From NCBI RefSeq assembly GCF_001672895.1, contig NZ_LZKP01000222.1, positions 1 to 45,462 of the forward strand: a DNA stretch of 45,462 bases. Reading direction: 5' to 3'. The DNA comes from Mycobacterium sp. E740 (GTDB lineage: Bacteria > Actinomycetota > Actinomycetes > Mycobacteriales > Mycobacteriaceae). The notes below the pieces were generated by a model, which saw nothing but the letters and a program-made list of their open reading frames with translations, was not told the DNA's origin and searched no databases. Below, in pieces: positions 33,225 through 43,972 of the stretch. Within the stretch, counting starts at the first letter, position 1. Each line of letters starts with the position of its first letter. Position numbers and translations under genes: made by a program.

Positions 33225-33328
33225 GCGTCCAGCGTGGCCGATACCGGTGTGAAAACTGTGACACTTGCGCGGCGTGTTGCGCTACAGAGCCGGGGACTCC
33301 AGGTTTGCCGCGCGGAAAATTGGCTAGA

Positions 33329-33349
33329 CTTGAGCGGAACAGACTCAAC
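33329..33349. promoter_or_regulatory. HAIR-like HspR operator upstream of clpB
   Basis: CTTGAGC (33329-33335), 7 bases, ACTCAAC (33343-33349) keeps the HAIR core arms and 7-base spacing, with the last base of each arm changed. It is 70 bp before the clpB start. clpB is a known HspR target. A TAGACT just upstream (33325-33330) could be a -10 element, but I find no well-spaced -35. The rest of the 194-bp gap holds the clpB ribosome-binding site and nothing else recognisable. Confidence 0.8.
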
Positions 33350-33418
33350 ATTGACGGCGTTGATCAATCCGACAAGCATTTTTCTCCAAGCTCACGAACC
33401 TAGGAAAGGGAAGGTGTC

Positions 33419-35989
<2,571 letters not shown>

Positions 35990-36069
35990 GTTTGCTGACG
36001 CTTCCGAGATGCGGTTGTGATCTGGACGAGTTCGGGGATTGCTACTACCTGCCAGTAGGCTAGGGCGCA

Positions 36070-36903
36070 ATGGTTCCGCTTTGGTTCACGCTGTCCGCAC
36101 TCTGTTTCGTGGGTGCGGCGGTGCTGCTGTACGTCGACATCGACCGTCGACGCGGGCTGGGGCGCCGTCGCAAGTCGTGGGCCAAGTCGCACGGCTTCGA
36201 CTACGAGCACGAGTCGCACGACATCCTGAACCGCTGGAAGCGCGGGGTGATGTCGACCGTCGGCGACGTCACCGCCCGCAACGTCGTGCTCGGCCAGATC
36301 CGCGGCGAGGCCGTGTACATCTTCGACCTCGAGGACGTCGCGACCGTGATCGCGCTACACCGCAAGGTCGGCACCCACGTGGTCGTCGACCTGCGGCTCA
36401 AGGGCATCAAGGAGCCGCGGGAGAACGACATCTGGCTGCTCGGCGCGATCGGCCCGCGGATGGTCTACTCCACCAACCTCGACGCCGCGCGACGGGCGTG
36501 TGACCGCCGGATGGTGACGTTCGCGCACACCGCGCCGGACTGCGCCGAGATCATGTGGAACGAAGAGCATTGGACGCTGGTCTCCATGCCGGTGACCAGT
36601 ACGCGGGCCCAGTGGGACGAGGGGTTGCGCACGGTTCGTCAGTTCAACGACCTGCTGCGGGTGCTGCCGCCGACTCCGCAGGCGATGGCGAGCCAGACGA
36701 ACCAGGCCACCCTGGCCAAACGCAGCGCATCACCGAGCCGCCCGCTCACCCCCGGGCCCGGACGCGCCGAACCCGCCGGCCGCGCCGATGCAACCGCGCG
36801 CCCGGATGCCCCTCGCTATCCCCAGCAGCCCGCCCGCCCGGACGCGGGCAGGCGCCCGCCGCAGTCGCGCAACGGACGGCAGTCGCCGCACTATCAGCGC
36901 TAA
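36070..36903 (+). CDS. ttfA: TtfA, trehalose monomycolate transport factor (Rv0383c-like)
   Basis: The 277-residue product has one N-terminal membrane helix (LWFTLSALCFVGAAVLLYV), then a basic segment RRRGLGRRRKSWAKSHGF, a folded cytoplasmic domain (about 45-200), and a disordered Pro/Arg/Ala tail. M. tuberculosis Rv0383c (M. smegmatis MSMEG_0736) sits next to clpB in the same way and has been shown to be TtfA, an essential partner of MmpL3 in trehalose monomycolate export. The position directly after clpB, the length and the topology support orthology. The start ATG 36070 is preceded by GGCTAGGGC, a poor ribosome-binding site. It is followed 13 bases later by an SDR. Confidence 0.85.
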   Translation: MVPLWFTLSALCFVGAAVLLYVDIDRRRGLGRRRKSWAKSHGFDYEHESHDILNRWKRGVMSTVGDVTARNVVLGQIRGEAVYIFDLEDVATVIALHRKVGTHVVVDLRLKGIKEPRENDIWLLGAIGPRMVYSTNLDAARRACDRRMVTFAHTAPDCAEIMWNEEHWTLVSMPVTSTRAQWDEGLRTVRQFNDLLRVLPPTPQAMASQTNQATLAKRSASPSRPLTPGPGRAEPAGRADATARPDAPRYPQQPARPDAGRRPPQSRNGRQSPHYQR

Positions 36904-36916
36904 GTAGTCTTAGGGC

Positions 36917-37693
36917 ATGTCTCGCCCTGTCGCACTGATCACCGGGCCGACGTCCGGCATCGGCGCGGGCTTCGCGCGCAGGTACGCCCGCGACGGCCAC
37001 GATCTGGTCCTCGTCGCGCGCGACAGCGCTCGCCTCGAGCGCCTGGCCGCCGAACTGCACGACGAAGCCGGCGCGAACGTCGAGGTGCTCACTGCCGATC
37101 TCGCCGAGGCCGCCGGCCGGGCCAAGGTCGCCGACCGGTTGGCGACCGGCGTGCAGGTGCTGGTCAACAACGCCGGGTTCGGCACGGCCGGCGAGTTCTG
37201 GACCGCCGACCTGGCGCTGCTGCAGTCCCAGTTGGACGTCAACGTCACCGCGGTCATGCAACTGACGCACGCCGCGCTACCGCCCATGCTGGCCGCGCAC
37301 CGGGGCACGGTGATCAACGTGGCCAGCGTCGCCGGCCTGGTGCCCGGACGCGGGTCGACGTACTCGGCGTCGAAGGCGTGGGTGGTCTCGTTCTCCGAGG
37401 GCCTGGCCAACGGCTTGGGCGGTACCGGCGTCGGCGTACACGCGCTGTGTCCGGGATTCGTCCGTACGGAGTTTCATGAGCGCGCAGGCATCGATATGGA
37501 CGGCACCCCGTCGTGGATGTGGCTCGAGGTTGACGACGTGGTGAGCGAGACCATCGCCGACGTCGCCGACGGCAAAGTCGTGATCGTGCCGGGCCTGCAG
37601 TACAAGGCGTTGATCGTCGGGGGCCGGCTGGTGCCGCGAAACCTGGTGCGCGCGATGACGAAGGTGGTCGGCCGTGGCCGCAGCAGGACGTAG
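36917..37693 (+). CDS. Short-chain dehydrogenase/reductase
   Basis: The 258-residue product is an SDR, with TGPTSGIG (about residues 10-17), VARD after the second strand, NNAGFG, catalytic Ser in NVASVAG, YSASK and a PGFVRTEF region. The substrate is unknown. It lies 13 bases after ttfA and 12 bases before the lipoprotein gene, so it is probably co-transcribed with envelope genes. In M. tuberculosis, as I recall, pyrE occupies the place between Rv0383c and Rv0381c; here this SDR is in that place. Confidence 0.9.
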   Translation: MSRPVALITGPTSGIGAGFARRYARDGHDLVLVARDSARLERLAAELHDEAGANVEVLTADLAEAAGRAKVADRLATGVQVLVNNAGFGTAGEFWTADLALLQSQLDVNVTAVMQLTHAALPPMLAAHRGTVINVASVAGLVPGRGSTYSASKAWVVSFSEGLANGLGGTGVGVHALCPGFVRTEFHERAGIDMDGTPSWMWLEVDDVVSETIADVADGKVVIVPGLQYKALIVGGRLVPRNLVRAMTKVVGRGRSRT

Positions 37694-37705
37694 AGCTTCA
37701 CTTAC

Positions 37706-38605
37706 GTGCGCGCGCTGACCGCGGCGCTGGCAGCGATCGTCGTCGTCGCGGCCTCGGCCTGTTCGGGTGACGGCGGGCCGGTCCGGCCGTACGCCGCTCA
37801 GACCGCGACCGTCGGCGAATCGCTTGCGACGCAGGGCTGGAACATGTCGGTGTCGAATCTGCGTTTCGACGGCGACTACGTACTGTTCGACGTCGATGCT
37901 TCGCCGTCGGAGGCCGGCGGCGCGCACACCAAGCCCGAGAACATTCGGTTCGGCCTCTACGGGGCGCTGGCCCACCCGGTCGAGGCCAACGCCCTCGGCA
38001 GTTGTCGCGACGTGAAAAGCCTTGACCTCAAACCACTTTCGGCCCCTACGCCCGACCGTCTCACCGGCACCGTGTGCATCGGTCCGGCGCGCGACCAGGT
38101 GCAGGTGCGAGGCGTGTACGCCTACTCGCCGGGCGACCGGATGCCGGGCACCACCGTCGCGCATCCGGTGGCCTTTCCGGTCGGGCTGCCCGCAGTCCGG
38201 GACAACGACACCGGGTTGTCCATCAAGACAACGAGCCTCGACGCGTTCCGCGCCGACGGCGCCATGCTCAGCCCGACGGCGCTCGGCGACCCGAACGCGT
38301 TCACCGGCAACGGCTACATGCTGATCGGGCTCGAAATCGGCGGTGTCGCAGAGCAATACCGCGACGTCTCCGAGCAGCGCGGCGGCCCCGCGATGGTGTT
38401 GGTTTCGCCGACGCTGCCCGCGCCGGGGCTGAACCCGGCCTGCAGCCTCTACGGTTCCTCGGTGCTGGTGCTGCCCGACATCTCCCGCGACTCGGTCCAG
38501 GTCCGGGCGTCGCTGTGCACGCAGGGCGAGATCAACAAAGCCCTGCTGTATGCGACGGTTTCGCTCGTCGGCACCCACGCGGCGCTGTGGACGAAGGATG
38601 ACTGA
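37706..38605 (+). CDS. Lipoprotein, Rv0381c-like
   Basis: The 299-residue product, from GTG 37706, has a lipoprotein signal: MRALTAALAAIVVVAASAC, with a lipobox ending Ser-Ala-Cys (Cys19), followed by SGDGG. The rest is beta-rich with several Cys residues (in GSCRDVKS, GTVCIGP, NPACSLY and ASLCTQG) that could form two disulfides. No known domain is recognised. The size and the place before the SpoU methyltransferase match the hypothetical protein Rv0381c. Its 3' end overlaps the methyltransferase start by 8 bases, so the two are coupled in an unusual lipoprotein / RNA-methylase pair. Confidence 0.75.
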   Translation: MRALTAALAAIVVVAASACSGDGGPVRPYAAQTATVGESLATQGWNMSVSNLRFDGDYVLFDVDASPSEAGGAHTKPENIRFGLYGALAHPVEANALGSCRDVKSLDLKPLSAPTPDRLTGTVCIGPARDQVQVRGVYAYSPGDRMPGTTVAHPVAFPVGLPAVRDNDTGLSIKTTSLDAFRADGAMLSPTALGDPNAFTGNGYMLIGLEIGGVAEQYRDVSEQRGGPAMVLVSPTLPAPGLNPACSLYGSSVLVLPDISRDSVQVRASLCTQGEINKALLYATVSLVGTHAALWTKDD

Positions 38606-39242
38606 ACCCGCGGGACCGACTGAATGGGGCGAGAGCCCCGGCGTCGGCCCGTGGCAGGGCGCGCTGCCCGAGGACCCGCGCTACGACCCCGCGCTGCTGC
38701 GCGACGGCGACACCCGCAATGTCGTCGACGCCTACCGGTACTGGACGCGAGAGGCGATCATCGCCGACATCGACACGCGAAGACACCCGCTGCACATCGC
38801 GATCGAGAACTTCGGCAACGACGCCAACATCGGCGCGGTGGTGCGCACCGCCAACGCGTTCGCCGTCGACACCGTGCACATCGTCGGCCGGCGGCGCTGG
38901 AATCGCCGCGGCGCCATGGTGACCGACCGCTACCAACGGCTGTGCCACCACGACACCACCGCCGCGCTGCTCGAGTTCGCCCACCGCGCCGGACTCACCG
39001 TGGTCGCCGTCGACAACATCCCCGGCGCCGCGCGCATCGAGCTCACCGCGCTGCCGCGGGCCTGCCTGATGGTGTTCGGCCAGGAGGGCCCCGGCATCAC
39101 CCCCGAAGCCGGGGCCGGCGCCGCGGTGACCGTGTCCATCGCCCAGTTCGGCTCCACCCGCAGCATCAACGCCGGCGTCGCCGCGGGCATCGCGATGCAC
39201 ACCTGGATCACCCAACACGGGGACCTTTCGACGGCCTGGTAG
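38598..39242 (+). CDS. SpoU/TrmH-family RNA methyltransferase (Rv0380c-like)
   Basis: The 214-residue product has the SPOUT trefoil-knot motifs: NIGAVVRTANAF (motif 1, catalytic Arg), LMVFGQEGPGIT (motif 2) and VSIAQFGSTRSINAGVAAGI (motif 3). It is a predicted SAM-dependent 2'-O-ribose methyltransferase of tRNA or rRNA; the target nucleotide is unknown. ATG 38598 (MTEPAGP) overlaps the lipoprotein gene end; the N-terminal 60 residues before motif 1 are longer than a minimal SpoU, which could give RNA-binding capacity. It is followed 15 bases later by the GH76 gene. Confidence 0.9.
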   Translation: MTEPAGPTEWGESPGVGPWQGALPEDPRYDPALLRDGDTRNVVDAYRYWTREAIIADIDTRRHPLHIAIENFGNDANIGAVVRTANAFAVDTVHIVGRRRWNRRGAMVTDRYQRLCHHDTTAALLEFAHRAGLTVVAVDNIPGAARIELTALPRACLMVFGQEGPGITPEAGAGAAVTVSIAQFGSTRSINAGVAAGIAMHTWITQHGDLSTAW

Positions 39243-39257
39243 GGCAGGATCGACACC

Positions 39258-40367
39258 ATGGATCAGCTCTGGGCCAACCGGGCAGCCAGCGCCGAGGCCG
39301 CGGTCACCAAGCGACATCTCAGACGGCTGTGGGGTCTGCCCGGCACCCAGTTGGGGGTCGTCGCCTGGCCGGCCGCCCGCCAGCACCGGCTGTTCGGAAC
39401 ATGGCACTACTGGTGGCAGGCGCACCTGCTCGACAACCTGGTCGACGCGCAACTGCGCGACCCGCAGCCAGAGCGGCAGACCAGGATCGCGCGTCAGATC
39501 CGGGGCCACCGGCTGCGCAACAACCTGCGGTGGGTCAACAACTACTACGACGACATGGCGTGGCTGGCGCTGGCGCTGGAACGGGCCGGGCGGCTGGCGG
39601 GGGTGCAGCGGCCCACGGCGTGCAACAAGCTGGCCGAGCAGTTCCTCAACGCATGGGTGCCCGAAGACGGCGGCGGCATTCCGTGGCGCAAGCAGGACCA
39701 GTTCTTCAATGCCCCGGCCAACGGCCCGGCGGCGATCTTCCTGGCCCGCTTCGACCGGTTGCGCCGAGCCCAGCAGATGTCGGACTGGATCGACGACACC
39801 CTCATCGACCCGGACAGCCACCTGGTGTTCGACGGGATCAAGGGCGGATCGCTGGTCCGGGCGCAGTACACCTACTGCCAGGGCGTGGTGCTGGGACTGG
39901 AAACCGAACTCGCCGCGCGCACCGACGACCCCCAGCACGCCGCGCGGGTGCACCGGTTGGTCGCGGCGGTCGCCGCCGACATGGCCCCCGACGGCGTCCT
40001 CAAGGGTGCAGGCGGCGGTGACGGCGGACTGTTCAACGGCATCCTGGCTCGCTATCTCGCGCTGGTCGCGACCGCGTTGCCGCAGCGCGGTGAGGACGAC
40101 GGCGCGGCGCGCGACGCCGCCCGCTCGCTGGTGCTCACCTCAGCGGAAGCCGCGTGGCAGAACCGGCAGACGGTCGACGGGCTGCCGCTGTTCAGCGCGT
40201 TCTGGGACCGCACCGCCGAGATTCCCGCCGCGGCGGGGGCGCAGGCGCAGTTCGTCGAGGGCGCGGTGAACGCCTCCGAGGTGCCCGAGCGCGATCTGTC
40301 CGTGCAGCTGTCGGGCTGGATGCTGATGGAAGCCGCGCACGCGTGCAGCAGCGCAGCCGAGGAGTGA
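39258..40367 (+). CDS. GH76-family glycosidase (Rv0365c-like)
   Basis: The 369-residue product matches glycoside hydrolase family 76 (alpha-1,6-mannanase type). The catalytic Asp pair is in NNYYDDMAWLALAL (near residue 95), with aromatic-rich sugar-binding segments (FGTWHYWWQAHLLDN, GGGIPWRK) and an (alpha/alpha)6 helical pattern. It lacks a signal peptide, so a cytosolic role on mannan or lipoglycan-like products, or a diverged role, should be considered. M. tuberculosis Rv0365c is the probable orthologue. The stop overlaps the GTG start of the NhaA-DsbA gene (GTGA). Confidence 0.87.
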   Translation: MDQLWANRAASAEAAVTKRHLRRLWGLPGTQLGVVAWPAARQHRLFGTWHYWWQAHLLDNLVDAQLRDPQPERQTRIARQIRGHRLRNNLRWVNNYYDDMAWLALALERAGRLAGVQRPTACNKLAEQFLNAWVPEDGGGIPWRKQDQFFNAPANGPAAIFLARFDRLRRAQQMSDWIDDTLIDPDSHLVFDGIKGGSLVRAQYTYCQGVVLGLETELAARTDDPQHAARVHRLVAAVAADMAPDGVLKGAGGGDGGLFNGILARYLALVATALPQRGEDDGAARDAARSLVLTSAEAAWQNRQTVDGLPLFSAFWDRTAEIPAAAGAQAQFVEGAVNASEVPERDLSVQLSGWMLMEAAHACSSAAEE

Positions 40368-42217
40368 GCGACTCACAGTCGGTTCCGCGGATCGTCCGGC
40401 TGCTGCCGAGACGGTTCAGCGGGGACGCCAAGACGGCCCGGACCGGAGAGAACACCGCGGCCGGTCTACTGCTGCTCTTCACCCTCGTCGCGCTCGTCTG
40501 GGCCAATTCACCTTGGGCGCAAGGCTATTGGGACTTCCTCGACACCAACATCGGATTCACCTTCGGTGAGCACCGCTTCGAGCTGACCGTCAAGCATCTG
40601 GTCAACGACGGCCTGATGGCGTTCTTCTTCTTCATCGTCGGACTGGAGGTCAAACACGAGTTCGCGATCGGCGAGCTCACCGACCGGGCGAGGGCGTCCG
40701 TCCCCGTGGTCGCGGCGATCGCCGGGCTGGCGGTGCCGGCCGCGATCTTCCTGCTGTTCAACCCGTCCGGTGAGAACGCGCAGGCGTGGGGCGTGGTGAT
40801 CTCGACCGACACCGCGTTCCTGATCGGCGCGCTCGCGATCATCAAACCCAAGTTCCCGGGCCGGCTGCGCATCTTCCTGCTGACGCTGGCGGTCGTCGAC
40901 GACGTCGGCGCGCTCTGCGTGATCGCGCTGTTCTACTCCGAACGCATCGAGGTCGTTCCGCTCGTCGCGTCGGCGGTGATCATCGTGGCGATCGCGTTGG
41001 TGCGGTATCTGCCCGCGGCCCGCGGGCCCGCCTATGCCGCGCTGGGCTTCTCGCTGTGGGTCGCGCTGCTCATGGCCGGTGTGCACCCCACGCTGGCGGG
41101 CGTCGGCCTGGCGCTGCTGATCCCGGTCTTCCTGCCCGAGCGCACCCAGGTCGAGGAGGTCGTCGCGCGCATCCGGGCGTTCCGGCAGTCCCCGAACTCG
41201 CGCTACGCCCGCGAAGTGACCCGCGGCCTTCGCGATTCGATATCGATCAACGAACGGCTGCAGACCAGCGTCGGGCCCTACGTGTCGTTTCTGGTGCTGC
41301 CGTTGTTCGCGTTGGTCAACGCCGGCGTGCGACTGGACGGGCAGAGCGTGTCCGCGGCGTTGCGCTCACCGTTGACGTGGGGCATCGTCGCCGGTCTGGT
41401 GATCGGCAAGTTCGTCGGCATCACCGCCTCGACGTGGCTGATGCGGCGTACGGGCGCCGGCGAGTTGGCGCCCGGCCTGACGTTGCGCCGCATCGCCGGC
41501 GGTGCCGCGCTGTCCGGGATCGGTTTTACGATCTCGCTTTTCATCGTCGACATCGCGATCGATGACCCGGCGCGCCAGCAGCAGGCCATCATCGGCGTGC
41601 TGATCGCGTCGGTGGTGGCGTTCGCGCTGGGGTGGGTGATGTTTCGGATCACCGACTGGCGCAGCCCGCCGGAGCCCGTCGGGCTGAAACTGCTGCGGCC
41701 GGTCGACCCGGATCGCGACCACATCAGGGGCGATCCCGCCGCCCCGTTGACGCTGGTCGAGTACGGCGACTTCGAGTGCCCGTTCTGCAGCCGCGCCACC
41801 GGGGCGATCGATGAAGTGCGCGACCATTTCGGTGGCGAACTGCGGTACGTGTGGCGCCACCTGCCGCTGGAACGGGCGCATCCGCGGGCCTTCGACGCGG
41901 CGCGGGCGAGCGAGGCGGCCGCCCGCCAGGGCAGGTTCTGGGAGATGGCACACGAGCTGTTCGACCACCAGGACGACCTGGAGTGGTCGGACATGTACCG
42001 CTATGCCGTGGCGGCGGGCTGCGACATCGAGCGATTCGACCAGGACGTGCGCCTGCACGCCTCGAAGGTGCTGCACCACGTGCAGGACGACGCGCAGGAC
42101 GCCGAGGTGATGGACCTGAACTCGACGCCGACGTTCTTCGTCAACGGCAAGCGGCACAAGGGGCCGTGGGACGCCGCCAGCTTGATCCGCGCGCTGGAGA
42201 ACGCCCGACCCGGTTAG
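40364..42217 (+). CDS. nhaA: NhaA Na+/H+ antiporter fused to a DsbA-like thioredoxin domain
   Basis: The 617-residue product joins two proteins. Residues of about 25-425 are an NhaA antiporter with roughly 12 helices: NDGLMAFFFFIVGLEVKHEF, STDTAFLIGALA, LTLAVVDDVGALCVIALFY (the Asp pair essential for NhaA exchange), and SVGPYVSFLVLPLFALVNAG. Residues of about 450-617 are a DsbA-like domain with CPFC (Cys472, Cys475) after LVEYGDFE and cis-Pro in NSTPTFFVNGK. GTG 40364 is used because it overlaps the GH76 stop and starts the homologous region. The stop shares TTAG with the convergent DedA gene. Antiport of Na+ for H+ is family knowledge; the role of the thioredoxin domain, and on which side of the membrane it lies, is open. 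Confidence 0.93.
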   Translation: MSDSQSVPRIVRLLPRRFSGDAKTARTGENTAAGLLLLFTLVALVWANSPWAQGYWDFLDTNIGFTFGEHRFELTVKHLVNDGLMAFFFFIVGLEVKHEFAIGELTDRARASVPVVAAIAGLAVPAAIFLLFNPSGENAQAWGVVISTDTAFLIGALAIIKPKFPGRLRIFLLTLAVVDDVGALCVIALFYSERIEVVPLVASAVIIVAIALVRYLPAARGPAYAALGFSLWVALLMAGVHPTLAGVGLALLIPVFLPERTQVEEVVARIRAFRQSPNSRYAREVTRGLRDSISINERLQTSVGPYVSFLVLPLFALVNAGVRLDGQSVSAALRSPLTWGIVAGLVIGKFVGITASTWLMRRTGAGELAPGLTLRRIAGGAALSGIGFTISLFIVDIAIDDPARQQQAIIGVLIASVVAFALGWVMFRITDWRSPPEPVGLKLLRPVDPDRDHIRGDPAAPLTLVEYGDFECPFCSRATGAIDEVRDHFGGELRYVWRHLPLERAHPRAFDAARASEAAARQGRFWEMAHELFDHQDDLEWSDMYRYAVAAGCDIERFDQDVRLHASKVLHHVQDDAQDAEVMDLNSTPTFFVNGKRHKGPWDAASLIRALENARPG

Positions 42218-42879
42218 GCGCGTTTGGCCGCCCTGCGTCGCTTGTACCACTCGATGATCATCGGCGCGATGGACGCCAGCGCGATGAGAATGAAGATCGG
42301 CTCGAGCAGCTTCTGGATGATCTCGAACTGGCCGAGGCCGTAACCGAGCAGCGTCAGCCCCACCCCCCACACGACAGCGCCGATGACGTTGAAGAGCGTG
42401 AACACGCCGTAGTTCATTCGCGCGGCGCCTGCGGTGAGTGGCGCCAGCGTCCGCACGATCGGCACGAACCGTGCGATCACGATCGCGAACGGGCCGCGCT
42501 GCTCGAAGAACGCATGCGCCTCGTCCAGGTACTTCTGTTTGAGAATGCGCGCATTCGGCTTGAACATCGCGGTGCCGATGTAGCGGCCGATGAAATAGCC
42601 GACCTGGCCGCCCAGCACGGCAGCGATCGGGATGAACACCAACAGCTGCCACAGCTGGAAGTCGGCCTGCCCGGACGCGGCGGTACCCGCGGCGAGCATG
42701 CCTGCGACGAACAACAGCGTGTCGCCCGGCAGGATCGGAAACAGCACACCCGACTCGACGAAGATCACGACCAGCAGGCCCACCAACGCCCAGGCCCCGA
42801 AGTAGCCGATCAGCTTGATCGGATCCAGGAAGTCGGGCATGAGCGCGAGCTGATCGCCCGTGGCGAGAACGGTGGTCAC
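42214..42879 (-). CDS. DedA-family membrane protein (Rv0364-like)
   Basis: The 221-residue product has the DedA/VTT pattern: LVVIFVESGVLFPILPGDTL (re-entrant loop with Glu and Pro-Gly-Asp), GGQVGYFIGRYIG, FFEQRGPFAIVIARFVPIVR (conserved Arg pair), TAGAARMNYGVFTLFN, and a last helix with a basic tail. The family includes undecaprenyl-phosphate and phospholipid flippases or scramblases. In M. tuberculosis Rv0364 it also lies next to fba. ATG 42879 is 29 bp from the divergent alcohol dehydrogenase start, leaving almost no room for separate promoters. Confidence 0.92.
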   Translation of the reverse strand: MTTVLATGDQLALMPDFLDPIKLIGYFGAWALVGLLVVIFVESGVLFPILPGDTLLFVAGMLAAGTAASGQADFQLWQLLVFIPIAAVLGGQVGYFIGRYIGTAMFKPNARILKQKYLDEAHAFFEQRGPFAIVIARFVPIVRTLAPLTAGAARMNYGVFTLFNVIGAVVWGVGLTLLGYGLGQFEIIQKLLEPIFILIALASIAPMIIEWYKRRRAAKRA

Positions 42880-42908
42880 AGGGCCCCAACATACCTAGTG
42901 TCCGGGGT

Positions 42909-43922
42909 ATGACCACTCACAAGGCAGTTCACGTCGAATCCGCAGGCGCCCTCCTCACGCTCGTCGATGTCGAGACCACGTCGCCGCCCCCCGGCCATGT
43001 GCGCATCGCCGTGGCAGCGTGCGGGGTGTGCGGCACCGACCACGGGTTCGTCGCAGGCGGCTTCCCGAACCTGAACTGGCCGATCACGCTGGGTCACGAG
43101 ATCGCGGGGACGGTCGCCGAGATCGGCGACGGTGTCGAGGACTTCGCGGCCGGCGACCGGGTGGCCGTCGGATGGTTCGGCGGCAACTGCAACCGGTGTG
43201 TGCCGTGCCGCAAAGGACAGTTCATGCAGTGCCGGCGCATGCAGGTGCCGAGCTGGCACTATCCCGGCGGTTACGCCGAGTCGGTAACCGTTCCCGTCAC
43301 CGCGCTGGCCCGCATCCCCGACGGCCTGTCGTTTGCCGAGGCCGCCCCGATGGGGTGTGCCGGCGTCACCACGTTCAACGGCCTGCGCCAGACCAGGGCG
43401 AAGTCCGGCGACACCGTCGCCGTGCTCGGCGTCGGTGGGCTCGGCCACCTCGGGGTGCAGTTCGCCCGGGCGATGGGCTTCGAGACCGTGGCGATCGCGC
43501 GGGGTGCGGACAAGGAGGCCGACGCTCGCGAGTTGGGCGCCCACCACTACATCGACTCGCGGGCCGTGGACGTCGCTGCGGCGCTGCAGGACCTCGGCGG
43601 CGCGGTGGTGGTGCTGGCGACGGCGGCGAACTCGCAGGCGATGGCCGCCACCGTCGGCGGGCTCGCACCGCAGGGTGAGCTCGTCATCATCGGCGTCACC
43701 GCCGACGCGCTGCCGATCGCGCCCATCCAGCTGATCACCGACGGGCTCAGTGTGAGCGGTCACCCGTCGGGCACGTCGCGCGACGTCGAGGAGACCATGC
43801 ACTTCGCCGTCCAGAGCGGGGTGCGGGCGCGGATCGAGGAGCGACCGCTGGCGCAGGCCGCCGAGGCCTACGCGGCGATGGAGGAGGGCCGGGCCCGGTA
43901 CCGCATGGTTTTGACCATGTGA
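42909..43922 (+). CDS. Zinc-dependent medium-chain alcohol dehydrogenase
   Basis: The 337-residue product belongs to the zinc ADH family. Catalytic zinc ligands are in ACGVCGTDH and LGHEIAGTV, structural-zinc Cys are in NCNRCVPCRKGQFMQC, and the Rossmann motif is GVGGLGHLG (near 176). By family it oxidises primary alcohols or reduces aldehydes with NAD(P); the substrate is not known. It starts 29 bp from the divergent DedA gene and ends 50 bp before fba; an AGAGGA element precedes fba, so fba has its own ribosome-binding site. Confidence 0.92.
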   Translation: MTTHKAVHVESAGALLTLVDVETTSPPPGHVRIAVAACGVCGTDHGFVAGGFPNLNWPITLGHEIAGTVAEIGDGVEDFAAGDRVAVGWFGGNCNRCVPCRKGQFMQCRRMQVPSWHYPGGYAESVTVPVTALARIPDGLSFAEAAPMGCAGVTTFNGLRQTRAKSGDTVAVLGVGGLGHLGVQFARAMGFETVAIARGADKEADARELGAHHYIDSRAVDVAAALQDLGGAVVVLATAANSQAMAATVGGLAPQGELVIIGVTADALPIAPIQLITDGLSVSGHPSGTSRDVEETMHFAVQSGVRARIEERPLAQAAEAYAAMEEGRARYRMVLTM

Positions 43923-43972
43923 GACGGGCGGGTCGGTGGGATAATCGGCGCAACCTGCCGAGAGGACCGCTC

